64,000 nt of DNA from Pelagibius sp965227505 (GCF_965227505.1 NZ_OZ245757.1:2604001-2668000); one strand, 5' to 3'; counted from the first letter of the stretch, positions 10,900-19,627 are shown. Translations and numbers: made by a program. Notes: generated from the letters alone by a model not told the origin.

Positions 10900-12152
10900 C
10901 CGACCACAGGCCTCTCCTGGCCGCCGTCCGGGCTCTGCCGGCCAAGGATATAGAGGATCACCGGGCCGGCCAGGACGCCGAGGCCGAGCAAGGCGAAGGC
11001 AAAGCCCCAGGCCAGCCCCGCCCCGGCGCCGCCGCCGAGATCCAGCACCACACCGAAGGCCAGCGGTGAGAGAAAACCGGCGCCGAAACCCAGCAGGGCA
11101 TGCAGCGCCATGGTGGCGCCGCGCCGTTCGGGCTTCGCCGCAATGACCGCGCCGGCGGTCAAAGCCCCCGAGTCCGCCATGATGAGCACGCTGTAGACCA
11201 GCAGCACCGCGGCCAGAAGCCAGAGCGGCACTGCGGCGATGAACCCGAGGAACAGCGCGATCCCGCCGGAGCCAATCATAATCAGGGAAACGACGCGGCG
11301 GCGGCCGAAGGTGGTGGCGACCTCGTTGCCCAGGATCGAGGCCGGAAGGCCCAGCAGCAGCAGGACCGTCGCCACCTGGGTCGGCGTCCAACTGCTGTCC
11401 GCCAGGGCCGGTTGCCAAGTGAAGGCGAAGACCAGAAAGGCGACCAGCCAGGCGCGAAAGCCGAACAATTCCCAGATGTGGGCCGCATAACCCAGGGTGT
11501 AAGCCAGCGCGGGGCGGTTGCGGAAGACCGGGCGGAAATCGAAGACCGCCACCGCGGGCAGCGGTTCCGCCGTACGGCGCGCCAGCGGCCGCACGAAGGC
11601 CGCGATCAGCAGCAGCGAGGCGAAGGACCCGGCGGCACCGACCACGAAGGCCCAGGACCAGCCGGCCAGGGCCGCCACCTCACCCGCCGCCAGCACCGAG
11701 AACGAGGCGCCGATGCCGAAGTGCGCGGTGTAGATGGCGACGGAGCGGGCACGCCCCTGCTCCGGCAGGCGGTCGGACAGCAGCTTCAGCCCGACCATGT
11801 AGGTGCCCGCCAGACCGATCCCGCCGCAGAACCGGAACACCATGGCGCTCCAGAAGCCGTCGGCGAAAACGGCGAAACCCAGAGCCGCCAGGCCGCCGAG
11901 AAGGCAGGACAGAAGATAGATGCTGCGCGCATCCTGCCGGTCCGTGAGGGTGACCAGCACCGGCACCGCCGCCGTGTAGCCGGCATAGTAGATGCCGCTG
12001 ACCCAGCCGGCTTCCGTATTGCTGAGCGACCAGAGCGGCTGGAAGACGGGGATGAGCGCGGGAAAGGTGGCATTGCTCAGCATGCCCAGAACCTGGGTCA
12101 CGCAGAGCAAAGCCACCAACCGCCAGCCCTTGAGCTCCAGTCCCCGCACCAT
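10896..12152 (-). CDS. MFS transporter
   Basis: A 418-residue major facilitator with about twelve hydrophobic segments. The loop-2/3 motif is TLTDRQDARSIY. The sequence type resembles CynX/NimT- or nitrate/oxalate-like anion transporters, but the substrate is not predictable. The ATG at 12152 was preferred over the TTG at 12179 because GGAAAGAG lies eight bases before it. It is coupled to the GNAT gene downstream by a four-base overlap, which suggests export or uptake of a compound that is also acetylated. That functional link is inference. Confidence 0.88.
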   Translation of the reverse strand: MVRGLELKGWRLVALLCVTQVLGMLSNATFPALIPVFQPLWSLSNTEAGWVSGIYYAGYTAAVPVLVTLTDRQDARSIYLLSCLLGGLAALGFAVFADGFWSAMVFRFCGGIGLAGTYMVGLKLLSDRLPEQGRARSVAIYTAHFGIGASFSVLAAGEVAALAGWSWAFVVGAAGSFASLLLIAAFVRPLARRTAEPLPAVAVFDFRPVFRNRPALAYTLGYAAHIWELFGFRAWLVAFLVFAFTWQPALADSSWTPTQVATVLLLLGLPASILGNEVATTFGRRRVVSLIMIGSGGIALFLGFIAAVPLWLLAAVLLVYSVLIMADSGALTAGAVIAAKPERRGATMALHALLGFGAGFLSPLAFGVVLDLGGGAGAGLAWGFAFALLGLGVLAGPVILYILGRQSPDGGQERPVVG

Positions 12153-12263
12153 ATCGGCTCTTTCCGGCAATGCCCCCAACGAAACGAATCGCCTAGAGCC
12201 TAGCCGCTTTGCGGCGGCACTGCCGAGAAAATGCCTGGTGCGGAAGAGAGGGGCCGGCAGGCG

Positions 12264-12581
12264 TTACCGGGCGATGTTGTCGATGATATCGCTCTGCTTG
12301 CGGACCGCCAGGAACATCAGCACGGCATCGGCGACCCACCACAGGAAGACCACACCGAGGATGGGCATGCCGACGACGAACGGCAGGGTAAACCAGCCGA
12401 CCACGGTCAGAACCGCCATGATCACACCGGAGATCATCTTGCCGAGGTACATGCGGTGAACGCCGAGGACACCGAGAAAGAACCACAGCACATAGGCCAG
12501 AATGATCGACTTGCTGCCGATCGAGAACTTGAGCGCGGAGCGCACCTCCTCTTCGGAGACGGTATTCTTGATATCAGACAT
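12264..12581 (-). CDS. TM2 domain membrane protein
   Basis: A 105-residue protein with the TM2 domain: two helices around a short polar turn (YVLWFFLGVLGVHRMYLGK, then a second pair ending DAVLMFLAVRKQSD). The motif GVHRMYLG is diagnostic. Function of bacterial TM2 proteins is unknown. The ATG is preceded by AAGGAAAG. It is transcribed toward the MFS gene, with 111 bp between. Confidence 0.88.
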   Translation of the reverse strand: MSDIKNTVSEEEVRSALKFSIGSKSIILAYVLWFFLGVLGVHRMYLGKMISGVIMAVLTVVGWFTLPFVVGMPILGVVFLWWVADAVLMFLAVRKQSDIIDNIAR

Positions 12582-12784
12582 CCTACTTTCCTTTCCATGA
12601 TGACAAATCGGAACGACGGCACCTGTTCGCCGCTCCCTTAGGGCGGTGCATCACAGGGAGGGGTAACCTGGACCTGTTCTTTGTCGTTTCGCCGCCGCAG
12701 GCGGTTCAACGCCGCCTCCGGCAGCCGGAAAGGGTTTCAGGAAGGGGGCCCGGACCGGCGGGCGGAGCGGGCCCGCGGAAAACA

Positions 12785-12820
12785 TCGGCATCCGGGGCCA
12801 AACCGGCTATACTCGGACAA
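12785..12820 (+). promoter_or_regulatory. Promoter for a probably leaderless HAD gene
   Basis: A -35-like TCGGCA (12785-12790) is followed after 17 bp by TATACT (12808-12813). The expected start point, about seven bases after the -10, falls at the ATG at 12820. No Shine-Dalgarno sequence lies in the six bases between. The arrangement predicts a leaderless mRNA. Confidence 0.5.
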
Positions 12821-13497
12821 TGCTTCCCGCTCTTGTCGTCTTCGACTGCGATGGCGTGCTGGTCGACAGCGAAGCCATCGCAAACCGCATATTGGCCGAG
12901 TGCATCACCGCCGCAGGCCTGCCGATCACCTATGAGGACTGCCGCAGCCGCTTCGTCGGCGGCACCCTGCAGCGTGTCATCGACACGGTGGAGCAGTGGC
13001 TCGGCCGCCCGCTGCCGCCGGACTGGAAAGCCGACTTCGAAGCCAGGCGCGACGCGGCCTTCCGCGCGGAGTTGAAGCCCGTGCCCGGCGTCGCCACCGC
13101 GATCGAGACGATCCGGGACAACGGCCTGCCGCTCTGCGTGGCCTCCTCCGGCAGTCTGGAAAAAATGGATCTGACCCTGGGCCTCACCGGCCTGAAAGAT
13201 CACTTCGACGGGCGCATCTTCTCGGCCTCCATGGTCGAACGCGGCAAGCCGCATCCGGACCTCTTTCTCTTCGCCGCCGAGCAGATGGGACAGATGCCGG
13301 AGACCTGCGTGGTCGTCGAGGACAGCCTGCTCGGCACCGCGGCGGGAATTGCGGCGGGCATGCGGGTTCTGGCCTATGCGGCGGAGACCGATTCAGACGC
13401 CCTCACCGCCGCCGGCGGCCAGGTCTTCACCGACATGGCGGAGTTGCCGGGCCTCCTGGGAATCGGCGCCGCCGCCCGGATGGGTGCCGCCGACTGA
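12820..13497 (+). CDS. HAD-superfamily phosphatase (subfamily IA)
   Basis: A 225-residue haloacid-dehalogenase-type phosphatase. Motif I FDCDGVLVDSE has the nucleophile Asp9 and acid/base Asp11. Motif II is ASSGS, motif III is GKPHPDLF, and motif IV is VVEDSLLG. The cap is the alpha-helical C1 type between motifs I and II, as in YieH and beta-phosphoglucomutase-like enzymes that hydrolyse sugar phosphates. Exact substrate unknown. The gene is preceded by 238 bp of non-coding sequence and lacks a ribosome binding site. It ends 17 bp before the convergent LysE gene. Confidence 0.92.
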   Translation: MLPALVVFDCDGVLVDSEAIANRILAECITAAGLPITYEDCRSRFVGGTLQRVIDTVEQWLGRPLPPDWKADFEARRDAAFRAELKPVPGVATAIETIRDNGLPLCVASSGSLEKMDLTLGLTGLKDHFDGRIFSASMVERGKPHPDLFLFAAEQMGQMPETCVVVEDSLLGTAAGIAAGMRVLAYAAETDSDALTAAGGQVFTDMAELPGLLGIGAAARMGAAD

Positions 13498-13514
13498 CCC
13501 CCATGCCATTGACC

Positions 13515-14141
13515 CTAGAAGATCGAGATGTCCAGGATGACCGGCACCATGGACAGCACCAGCAGAACCGCCATCGCCGCGTTGAAGCGCCGCAGGCGTA
13601 GCGGATCGTCCAGCAGGCGGCGCAGGGCGACGCCCGAGACCGCCCAGAGGCTGATGCTGGGCAGGTTCACGGCGCCAAAGAGCAGGATCACCAGAACCAG
13701 GCGCGCCACATAGTCCGACGTCGATCCGCCGCCGGCGGTGTAGGAAACGGTGACGATCAGAGCCACCGCCCAGGCTTTCGGATTGAGCCATTGCAACAAG
13801 GCGGCCTGCAGAAACCGCAGCGGCCGCCCTGCGGCGCTCTCAGGGTCGCCGGGCGCCGGCGCGCTGCGGAAGATCTTCCAGGCCAGCCAGAAGACGTAGC
13901 CGAGGCAGGCAATCTTCAGGACCGCAGCCGCAAGTGGATAGCGCTGCAGGACGGGGCCGAGGCCCAATCCGATCACCAGAACCATGAAGAGGAAGCCGAA
14001 GCTGATGCCCAGCACCAGGGGCAGGCTGCGCCGAAACCCGAAGTTCGCGCCGGAGGTCAGGAGCAGGAAGTTGCCGGGGCCCGGCGTCACCGAGGTCACG
14101 AAGGCAAAGCCGGCCAGGGCCAGGATCAGGTTTGTGTCCAT
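13515..14141 (-). CDS. LysE/RhtB family amino-acid exporter (copy 1)
   Basis: A 208-residue inner-membrane protein with six predicted helices. The family signature SVTPGPGNFLLLTSGANFG lies at about residues 17-35, and QWLNPKAWAVAL at about 116-127. Such proteins export amino acids or derivatives. It is divergent from the AraC-type regulator at 14263, with 121 bp between the starts, which suggests that regulator controls it. This is one of three LysE-type genes in the window. Confidence 0.9.
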   Translation of the reverse strand: MDTNLILALAGFAFVTSVTPGPGNFLLLTSGANFGFRRSLPLVLGISFGFLFMVLVIGLGLGPVLQRYPLAAAVLKIACLGYVFWLAWKIFRSAPAPGDPESAAGRPLRFLQAALLQWLNPKAWAVALIVTVSYTAGGGSTSDYVARLVLVILLFGAVNLPSISLWAVSGVALRRLLDDPLRLRRFNAAMAVLLVLSMVPVILDISIF

Positions 14142-14262
14142 TGCAGAATCGCTCGGGGCAGTCTCGCGGGGGCGGTTTCATCGGAGCTTGACCCAAACGG
14201 CTGGAGACGTAACTGTCTGTCCGTCCAGGCTTTTTATCAGATCGTCTCAGTATTGATGCGGA

Positions 14263-15240
14263 ATGGATAATCAGGATCTTCTGAGTGAGGTCTTTGCGAC
14301 CTTGCGGCTGCGCAGCGAACTCTACTTCCGCGCTGACCTGGCGGGTCCCTTCGCCATCGAAGTGCCGGCGGAACGGCGCCTTGTGCGCTTTCATTTCCTG
14401 CGCCGCGGCACATGCTGGGTGCGGGCCGAAGAAGGACGCGCCGTGGTAGAGCTTGGCGAGGGGGAGCTTGTCATTCTGCCCAACGGCGGCGCCCATGTGC
14501 TGTCCGATACGGCCGAGCGGGCGCCGCTGCCGCTGCCTGCCTTGCTGGCTGCAGCCCCGCCGGGCGACGATGGCGTGCTGCGCTACGGCGCAGGCGGCGG
14601 GCGCGCCGAGCTGCTCTGCGGCTTCTGCCAGTTCGACGAGGAAATCGACCATCCGGTTCTCGCCAACCTGCCGTCCCTGATGGTGCTGCGCCCCCAGGAC
14701 CTCGGCCGCCAGCCCTGGACCCGCGCCACCTTGCGGCTGCTCGACCTGGAGAGCGAGCTGGCCGGCGCGGGGATGCAGGGAATCCTCACGCGGCTGCTGG
14801 AGATCCTCTTCATTCAGGCGATGCGCCAGAGCGGCGAGCCCGGACACCCGCAGGCCTCGCAATACGCCTCGCAATACGCCTCGCAATACGCCTCGCAATA
14901 CATGGCCGCGCTGGCCGATCCGCAGCTTTCAAAGGCCCTGCTGGCCATACACCGGGACTGCGCAAAGGCCTGGACGCTGGCCGCGCTGGCCAGGACCGCC
15001 GGCATGTCGCGGGCACGCTTTGCGGAGAAGTTCGCGAAGATGGTCGGTCAGACGGCGATCGGCTATCTCACCCGCTGGCGCCTCTTGAAGGCGCGCCGTC
15101 TGCTGGCGGAGAGCGATCTGTCGACGGCGGAGATTGCCGAACGCTGCGGCTACGCCTCTCTGCCCGCCTTCAGCCGCCGCCACAAGGCGGCCTTCGGCAT
15201 CGGCCCGGGCGCCTTCCGGCGTTCCGCGCGCGGCCGCTGA
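14263..15240 (+). CDS. AraC family transcriptional regulator with cupin sensor domain
   Basis: A 325-residue activator type. The N-terminal half is a cupin-like domain (about 5-190, with the ITRLLEILFIQAMRQS helix at its end), as in the cupin_6/AraC group. The C-terminal double helix-turn-helix covers about 225-322 (WTLAALARTAGMSRARFAEK, then LSTAEIAERCGYASLPAFSR). The two are joined by a linker made of a four-fold Ala-Ser-Gln-Tyr repeat (residues 198-213). It probably regulates the divergent LysE gene, responding to a small ligand. The ribosome binding site is poor. Confidence 0.92.
   Translation: MDNQDLLSEVFATLRLRSELYFRADLAGPFAIEVPAERRLVRFHFLRRGTCWVRAEEGRAVVELGEGELVILPNGGAHVLSDTAERAPLPLPALLAAAPPGDDGVLRYGAGGGRAELLCGFCQFDEEIDHPVLANLPSLMVLRPQDLGRQPWTRATLRLLDLESELAGAGMQGILTRLLEILFIQAMRQSGEPGHPQASQYASQYASQYASQYMAALADPQLSKALLAIHRDCAKAWTLAALARTAGMSRARFAEKFAKMVGQTAIGYLTRWRLLKARRLLAESDLSTAEIAERCGYASLPAFSRRHKAAFGIGPGAFRRSARGR
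14854..14901 (+). repeat. Four perfect 12-bp tandem repeats inside the araC-type gene
   Basis: Unit gcctcgcaatac, four identical copies, in frame, encoding (Ala-Ser-Gln-Tyr)x4 between the sensor and DNA-binding domains. Being a multiple of three, gain or loss of units would change linker length without a frameshift. Confidence 0.97.
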
Positions 15241-15250
15241 AGGCGGCGGG

Positions 15251-15284
15251 CCCCACGCTCAGGCGGACCCCACACTCAGGCGGA
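15251..15284. repeat. Two 17-bp tandem repeats between araC-type gene and lpd
   Basis: ccccacgctcaggcgga and ccccacactcaggcgga (one mismatch), followed by a partial third unit (cctcagcctcag). They fill most of the 52-bp gap between two convergent stop codons. Confidence 0.85.
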
Positions 15285-15292
15285 CCTCAGCC

Positions 15293-16702
15293 TCAGATGT
15301 GGATCGGCCGCCCGTCGACGGCGAGCGCCGCCTCTTTCACCGCCTCGCCCATGCCGGGGTGGGAGTGGCAGGTGCGGGCGATGTCTTCCGCCGAGCCGCC
15401 GAATTCCATGATGGTCACCGCTTCGGCCAGGATGTCGCCGGCCAACGGACCCAGGATGTGCACCCCCAGCACCCGGTCGGTGCGCTTGTCGGCCAGGATC
15501 TTCACCAGCCCGTCGGTGTCGCCCACCGCGCGCGCGCGGCTGTTGGCGGTGAAGGGGAACTTGCCGACCCGGTAGTCGACGCCCTCTTCCTTCAGCTGCT
15601 CTTCCGTCTTGCCGACCCCGGCCACTTCCGGCCAGGTGTAGACCACCCCCGGCACGAGGTTGTAGTCGATGTGGCTCGCCTGGCCGGCCAGCCCCTCGAC
15701 CGCGACCACGCCGTCTTCCTCGGCCTTGTGGGCCAGCATCGGGCCCGGCACGCAGTCGCCGATCGCATAGATCCCCGGCACCGAGGTCTGGAAATGCCTG
15801 TCGACCTGGATGAAGCCGCGGTTGTCCATGGCCACCCCCAGTTCCTTCAGGCCCAGCCCCTCGGTGAAGGGCCGCCGGCCGATGGCCACCAGCACCACGT
15901 CGGCCTTCATCTCCTCGGCATCGCCGCCCTTGGCGGGTTCAAGGGTCAGGGTGACGGCGCCGTTCGCCTTGGCCGCGCCGGTCACCTTGGTGCCAAGCTT
16001 GAACTTCAGGCCCTGCTTGGTGAGCACACGCTGGGTCTGCTTGGCGATCTCCGCATCCATGCCCGGCAAAATGCGGTCGAGAAACTCCACCACCGTCACC
16101 TCGGCGCCGAGGCGCGACCAGACCGAACCCATCTCCAGCCCGATGACGCCGGCGCCGATCACCACCATGTGGTCCGGCACCTTGTCGAGGGCGAGGGCGC
16201 CGGTCGAGGTGACGATCTGCTCTTCGTCGGTGTCGACCCCGGGCAGCGGCGTCGATTCCGAACCCGTGGCGATCAGGATGGACTTTGCGTTCAGCACCTG
16301 CTCGCCACCGTCGTCGAGCGCCACCTTGACGCTGCCGGCCGCGGGGATGGAGCCCCAGCCTTTGACGTAGTCCACCTTGTTCTTCTTGAAGAGGAACTCG
16401 ATGCCGGTGGTGAGATCCTTCACCACCTTGTCCTTGCGACCCATCATCGCCGGCAGGTCGAGACCCAGGCCCTTCACCGTGATGCCATGCTCGGCGAAGT
16501 GCTTGGCCGCGTCCGCATATTTCTCGGAAGACTGCAGCAACGCCTTGGAGGGAATGCAGCCGATGTTGAGGCAGGTGCCGCCCAGCGCGCCGCGGCCTTC
16601 TACGCAGGCCGTTTTGAGGCCGAGCTGCGCGGCCCGGATAGCGGCAACATAGCCGCCGGGCCCGCCGCCGATCACCACCAGATCATACTGCGTATCGCTC
16701 AT
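15293..16702 (-). CDS. lpdA: Dihydrolipoyl dehydrogenase (E3)
   Basis: FAD-dependent E3 that reoxidises the lipoyl arm of 2-oxoacid dehydrogenase complexes. The 469-residue protein has the FAD motif GGGPGGYVAAIRAAQLG near the start, the redox disulfide in GGTCLNIGCIPSKALL, the NAD-binding GAGVIGLEMGSVW, and the C-terminal HSHPGMGEAV with the catalytic His-Glu pair. The frame is open upstream of the true start. The ATG at 16702 was chosen because the family begins here, and GAGGGA lies upstream. It is on the same strand as odhAB but about 7.3 kb away from it, with an oppositely oriented block between. Confidence 0.96.
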   Translation of the reverse strand: MSDTQYDLVVIGGGPGGYVAAIRAAQLGLKTACVEGRGALGGTCLNIGCIPSKALLQSSEKYADAAKHFAEHGITVKGLGLDLPAMMGRKDKVVKDLTTGIEFLFKKNKVDYVKGWGSIPAAGSVKVALDDGGEQVLNAKSILIATGSESTPLPGVDTDEEQIVTSTGALALDKVPDHMVVIGAGVIGLEMGSVWSRLGAEVTVVEFLDRILPGMDAEIAKQTQRVLTKQGLKFKLGTKVTGAAKANGAVTLTLEPAKGGDAEEMKADVVLVAIGRRPFTEGLGLKELGVAMDNRGFIQVDRHFQTSVPGIYAIGDCVPGPMLAHKAEEDGVVAVEGLAGQASHIDYNLVPGVVYTWPEVAGVGKTEEQLKEEGVDYRVGKFPFTANSRARAVGDTDGLVKILADKRTDRVLGVHILGPLAGDILAEAVTIMEFGGSAEDIARTCHSHPGMGEAVKEAALAVDGRPIHI

Positions 16703-16954
16703 GACTTCGCTTTCCCTCGCGGCACCTGAAAAGGGCGGAATGCCTCGGCAGCTTGCCGCATCGCGCCAGGGCGGACAAGGCCGGAAGGGCTGCCGCAGGC
16801 GGAAGCCTGCCCTGCCACGGATGCATGGTGCCTGCGGCTCTTCAGGCCCTATAGTGGGTTCGAGTTTGCCCGGCTCTCGCGCCGGGGTGGAGAAGGGGCT
16901 AGGCTGCGCCAGGCTCACCATTCCGAAGCATTGCATCCGCGCCGGAGGACACGC

Positions 16955-18073
16955 ATGACCGCAAGCCGAGACAAGGAAACCCTGCGCCGGGCCTGCGACC
17001 GCTTCCTGTCGCACGACCCGCCGCTGAACCCGCGCCGGACGCTGGCCGCCCTGGCGGAGGTTCTGCCCGAGGACGCGGAGGCGGACTTCTACGGCAAGGG
17101 GGCGGTGATCGAGGATTTCGAGCAGCGCATTGCTGCCATGCTCGGCAAGCCAGCCGCCGTGTTCGGGCCCAGCGGCAAGATGCTGCAGAACGCCGCGCTC
17201 CGGGTTTGGGCAGACCGCAAGGGGTGCCACACCATTGCGCTGCACCCCCAGAGCCACATCGTCGCGGAAGAGGCCGAGGCCGCAGAACGGGTCTATGGGC
17301 TGCAGGGCTCCGCCCTGGGCGTACCCAACCGGCTGGCGCGGCCGGAGGACCTGGAGGCCATCGCCGAGCCCCTGGGCGCCGTCGCCCTGGAGATCCCGCT
17401 GCGCCGCCTTGGCTGCCGCCTGCATCCCTGGGAGGATGTGGAGGCCTTCGCGGCGCTGGCCCGCGCGCGCGGGCTGCCGTTTCATGCCGATGCGGCGCGG
17501 ATCTGGGAGAGCCAGCCCTTTTACGGACGCAGCCCGGCGGAAATCGCCGCACCTTTCGACTCCCTCTACGTCTCCTTCTACAAGGGTCTGGGCGGGCTTG
17601 CCGGCGGTGCCCTGGCGGGGCCGGAGGATGTCGTTGCCGAAGTGCGCCTATGGCGCCAGCGCTGCGGCGGTCAGCTGATACACCTCTTTCCCTATGTCGC
17701 CGCGGCCATGAAAGGCTTGGAAGAGCGCCTGCCCCGCATGACGGCCTACCACGAAAAAGCCAAGGCCATCGCCCGCGCGCTCGCCGCCCTGCCCGGGGTG
17801 CGGGTTTCCCCCGATCCGCCGCAGGCCAACGCGCTGCTAGTGATCGTCGAGACCGGCGGCGCCGACCTGATGGAGGCCGCCCTCGACGTAGCCGAGTCCA
17901 GCGGCCTCTGGCTCTTCAACGAACCGCTGGACTCGCCCTACGACGGCCTCGGCGTGTTCGAGATCACCGTGCGCGAAGGCGCCATGGCGTTGAGCGAAGA
18001 GGAGATCGTCGAAGGCGTCCTGGCCCTGCAGCGCGCGCTCGCCGAACAAAGCGCCGGCGGCAAGGTCGCCTGA
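16955..18073 (+). CDS. Threonine aldolase/beta-eliminating lyase-type PLP enzyme
   Basis: A 372-residue fold-type I PLP enzyme of the low-specificity threonine aldolase group. The PLP lysine is in SFYKGLGGLAGG, preceded by the HADAARIWES segment that holds the cofactor Asp. The N-terminal glycine-rich region is unusual (FGPSGKMLQN instead of the common FVPSGTMAN). The ATG at 16955 follows GGAGGA at ideal spacing. It starts a three-gene plus-strand operon with a LysE exporter (10 bp gap) and an alpha/beta hydrolase (9 bp gap). Substrate is probably a beta-hydroxy amino acid; this is family inference. Confidence 0.85.
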   Translation: MTASRDKETLRRACDRFLSHDPPLNPRRTLAALAEVLPEDAEADFYGKGAVIEDFEQRIAAMLGKPAAVFGPSGKMLQNAALRVWADRKGCHTIALHPQSHIVAEEAEAAERVYGLQGSALGVPNRLARPEDLEAIAEPLGAVALEIPLRRLGCRLHPWEDVEAFAALARARGLPFHADAARIWESQPFYGRSPAEIAAPFDSLYVSFYKGLGGLAGGALAGPEDVVAEVRLWRQRCGGQLIHLFPYVAAAMKGLEERLPRMTAYHEKAKAIARALAALPGVRVSPDPPQANALLVIVETGGADLMEAALDVAESSGLWLFNEPLDSPYDGLGVFEITVREGAMALSEEEIVEGVLALQRALAEQSAGGKVA

Positions 18074-18083
18074 GGCCGCCGCC

Positions 18084-18707
18084 GTGGACACCGCAGCCTA
18101 TCTGCTCTTCCTCGCCGCGGCGGCCCTGCTGGCGCTGGCGCCGGGGCCCTCGACGCTGCTGGTGCTGTCCCACGCCCTTACAGGCGATCCGCGCCGGCCG
18201 CTCAGCCTCATCCTCGGCGCGCTGCTGGGCAATCTGATGCTGATCGCGGTCACGGTGCTCGGCCTTGCCGCGCTGATCCTGGCCTCGCAAACCGCCTTCA
18301 CGGTTCTGCGTTTCGCCGGCGCCGCCTATCTGATCTGGCTCGGGGTATCGTACTGGCGGGCGGCCACGACTCTGACGCTCCCAAGGGCCGCGTCGGCGGC
18401 GCCGGATCTGCGCTACCGGGCCCTCGCCCTGCAGGCCTTCCTGACCTCCACCACCAACCCCAAAGGCCTGCTGTTCTACTTCGCCCTGCTGCCGCAGTTC
18501 GCCCCGGCGGGCGGCAGCCTCGACCTGCTGCTGCTGGGCGGCAGCTATCTCGCACTCTTCATGGCCGCCCTCGGGCTCTATGCCCTGGCCGGTCGAACGC
18601 TGGCGCGGCTGTTCGCGCGCCCGGGAGTGCAGCGCTGGAAGAACCGGATCACCGGCGCGCTGCTCGTCGGCCTCGGGGTGTCGCTGCTGCGCGCCGAGCG
18701 CAGCTAG
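18084..18707 (+). CDS. LysE/RhtB family amino-acid exporter (copy 2)
   Basis: A 207-residue six-helix protein. Its family signature is LALAPGPSTLLVLSHAL near residue 16, and its middle motif TSTTNPKGLLFYFALLPQF is strongly conserved in the RhtB/threonine-efflux group. Start is GTG at 18084, 10 bp after the PLP enzyme. Coupling with an amino-acid-cleaving enzyme suggests a threonine- or homoserine-like substrate (inference). Confidence 0.9.
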   Translation: MDTAAYLLFLAAAALLALAPGPSTLLVLSHALTGDPRRPLSLILGALLGNLMLIAVTVLGLAALILASQTAFTVLRFAGAAYLIWLGVSYWRAATTLTLPRAASAAPDLRYRALALQAFLTSTTNPKGLLFYFALLPQFAPAGGSLDLLLLGGSYLALFMAALGLYALAGRTLARLFARPGVQRWKNRITGALLVGLGVSLLRAERS

Positions 18708-18716
18708 GAGCGAGCT

Positions 18717-19535
18717 ATGACGGACTGGTCCCTCAACCGGCGCTTCCCCTTCGAGGGCGACGAGATCGCCTACGACGTCATGGGCGAGGGCGAGCCTCTG
18801 GTCCTCGTCCATGGAACGCCCTTTTCCTCCTACGTCTGGCACGCCATCGCCCGGGAGCTGGCCCGCGGCTTTCGCGTCCACCTCTTCGATCTGCTGGGCT
18901 ACGGCCAGTCGACCATGCGTGCGGGACAGGACGTCTCCCTGGGCGTGCAGAACCGGGTGCTGGCGGCGCTTCTGGAGCACTGGGGCCTCGAGCGCCCCAA
19001 GGTTCTGGCCCACGACTTCGGCGGCGCAACCAGCCTGCGCGCCCACCTGCTGGACGGCTGCGACTACGAAAGACTGCTGCTGATCGACCCGGTGGCGATC
19101 CGCCCCTGGGGCTCGCCCTTCGTGCAGCACACGCGCCGCCATGAGGAGGCCTTCACCGGCCTGCCGCCCTACCTGCACGAGGCGCTGCTGACCGCCTATC
19201 TGCGCAGCGCCATCCACCGCGATCTCTCCGACGGCGAACTGGAGCCCTACCGCGCGCCCTGGCGCGGTCCCATCGGCCAGCCGGCCTTCTACCGCCAGAT
19301 CGTCCAGATGGACCTGCGCTACACCGACGAGGTGGAACCGAAGTACGGCGAGATCCGCTGCCCGGTGGCCCTGCTCTGGGGCGAGGAGGATGCCTGGATC
19401 CCCCTGGAGCGCGGCGAAGCGCTACAGGCGATGATCCCCGGCGCGACCCTCCAGCGCATCCCGGGCTCCGGGCACCTGATGCAGGAAGATGCCCCGGAAG
19501 CCATCGTCGCCGCGGCCCTGCGGTTCTTCGCCTGA
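18717..19535 (+). CDS. Alpha/beta hydrolase with Asp nucleophile
   Basis: A 272-residue alpha/beta hydrolase. The oxyanion motif HGTPFSS is at residues 32-38. The nucleophile elbow reads AHDFGGA with Asp100 where esterases have Ser. The second acid is Asp225 (WGEEDAWIP) and the base His253 (GSGHLMQED). An Asp nucleophile in an HDxGG context is typical of haloalkane dehalogenases, fluoroacetate dehalogenases and epoxide hydrolases, so C-halogen or epoxide hydrolysis is more likely than ester cleavage. It is the last gene of the PLP enzyme-LysE-hydrolase operon. Confidence 0.87.
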   Translation: MTDWSLNRRFPFEGDEIAYDVMGEGEPLVLVHGTPFSSYVWHAIARELARGFRVHLFDLLGYGQSTMRAGQDVSLGVQNRVLAALLEHWGLERPKVLAHDFGGATSLRAHLLDGCDYERLLLIDPVAIRPWGSPFVQHTRRHEEAFTGLPPYLHEALLTAYLRSAIHRDLSDGELEPYRAPWRGPIGQPAFYRQIVQMDLRYTDEVEPKYGEIRCPVALLWGEEDAWIPLERGEALQAMIPGATLQRIPGSGHLMQEDAPEAIVAAALRFFA

Positions 19536-19574
19536 AGGGCGTCCGCGCAACAACCTATTGATTTAAAAGAATTC

Positions 19575-19602
19575 TCAAGACCAAAGCCAGGACTGGTCTT
19601 GA
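19575..19602. promoter_or_regulatory. Inverted repeat overlapping the tetR -35 region
   Basis: Perfect 9-bp arms, tcaagacca and tggtcttga, separated by 10 bp. The right arm overlaps the -35 element at 19599. No T-run follows, so a terminator for the upstream operon is unlikely. It may bind a second regulator. Confidence 0.5.
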
Positions 19603-19627
19603 ATCCTCCAGACAGCTGCATTAAATA
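19599..19627 (+). promoter_or_regulatory. Promoter of the tetR-efflux operon
   Basis: TTGAAT (19599-19604), a 17-bp spacer, then TAAATA (19622-19627). The -10 lies inside the TetR-type operator. The region is strikingly AT-rich compared with its surroundings. Confidence 0.7.

Noticed and set aside
16850..16900. GGGTTCGAGT sequence resembling a tRNA T-loop
   Set aside because: No matching acceptor stem, anticodon arm or CCA end can be built around it.
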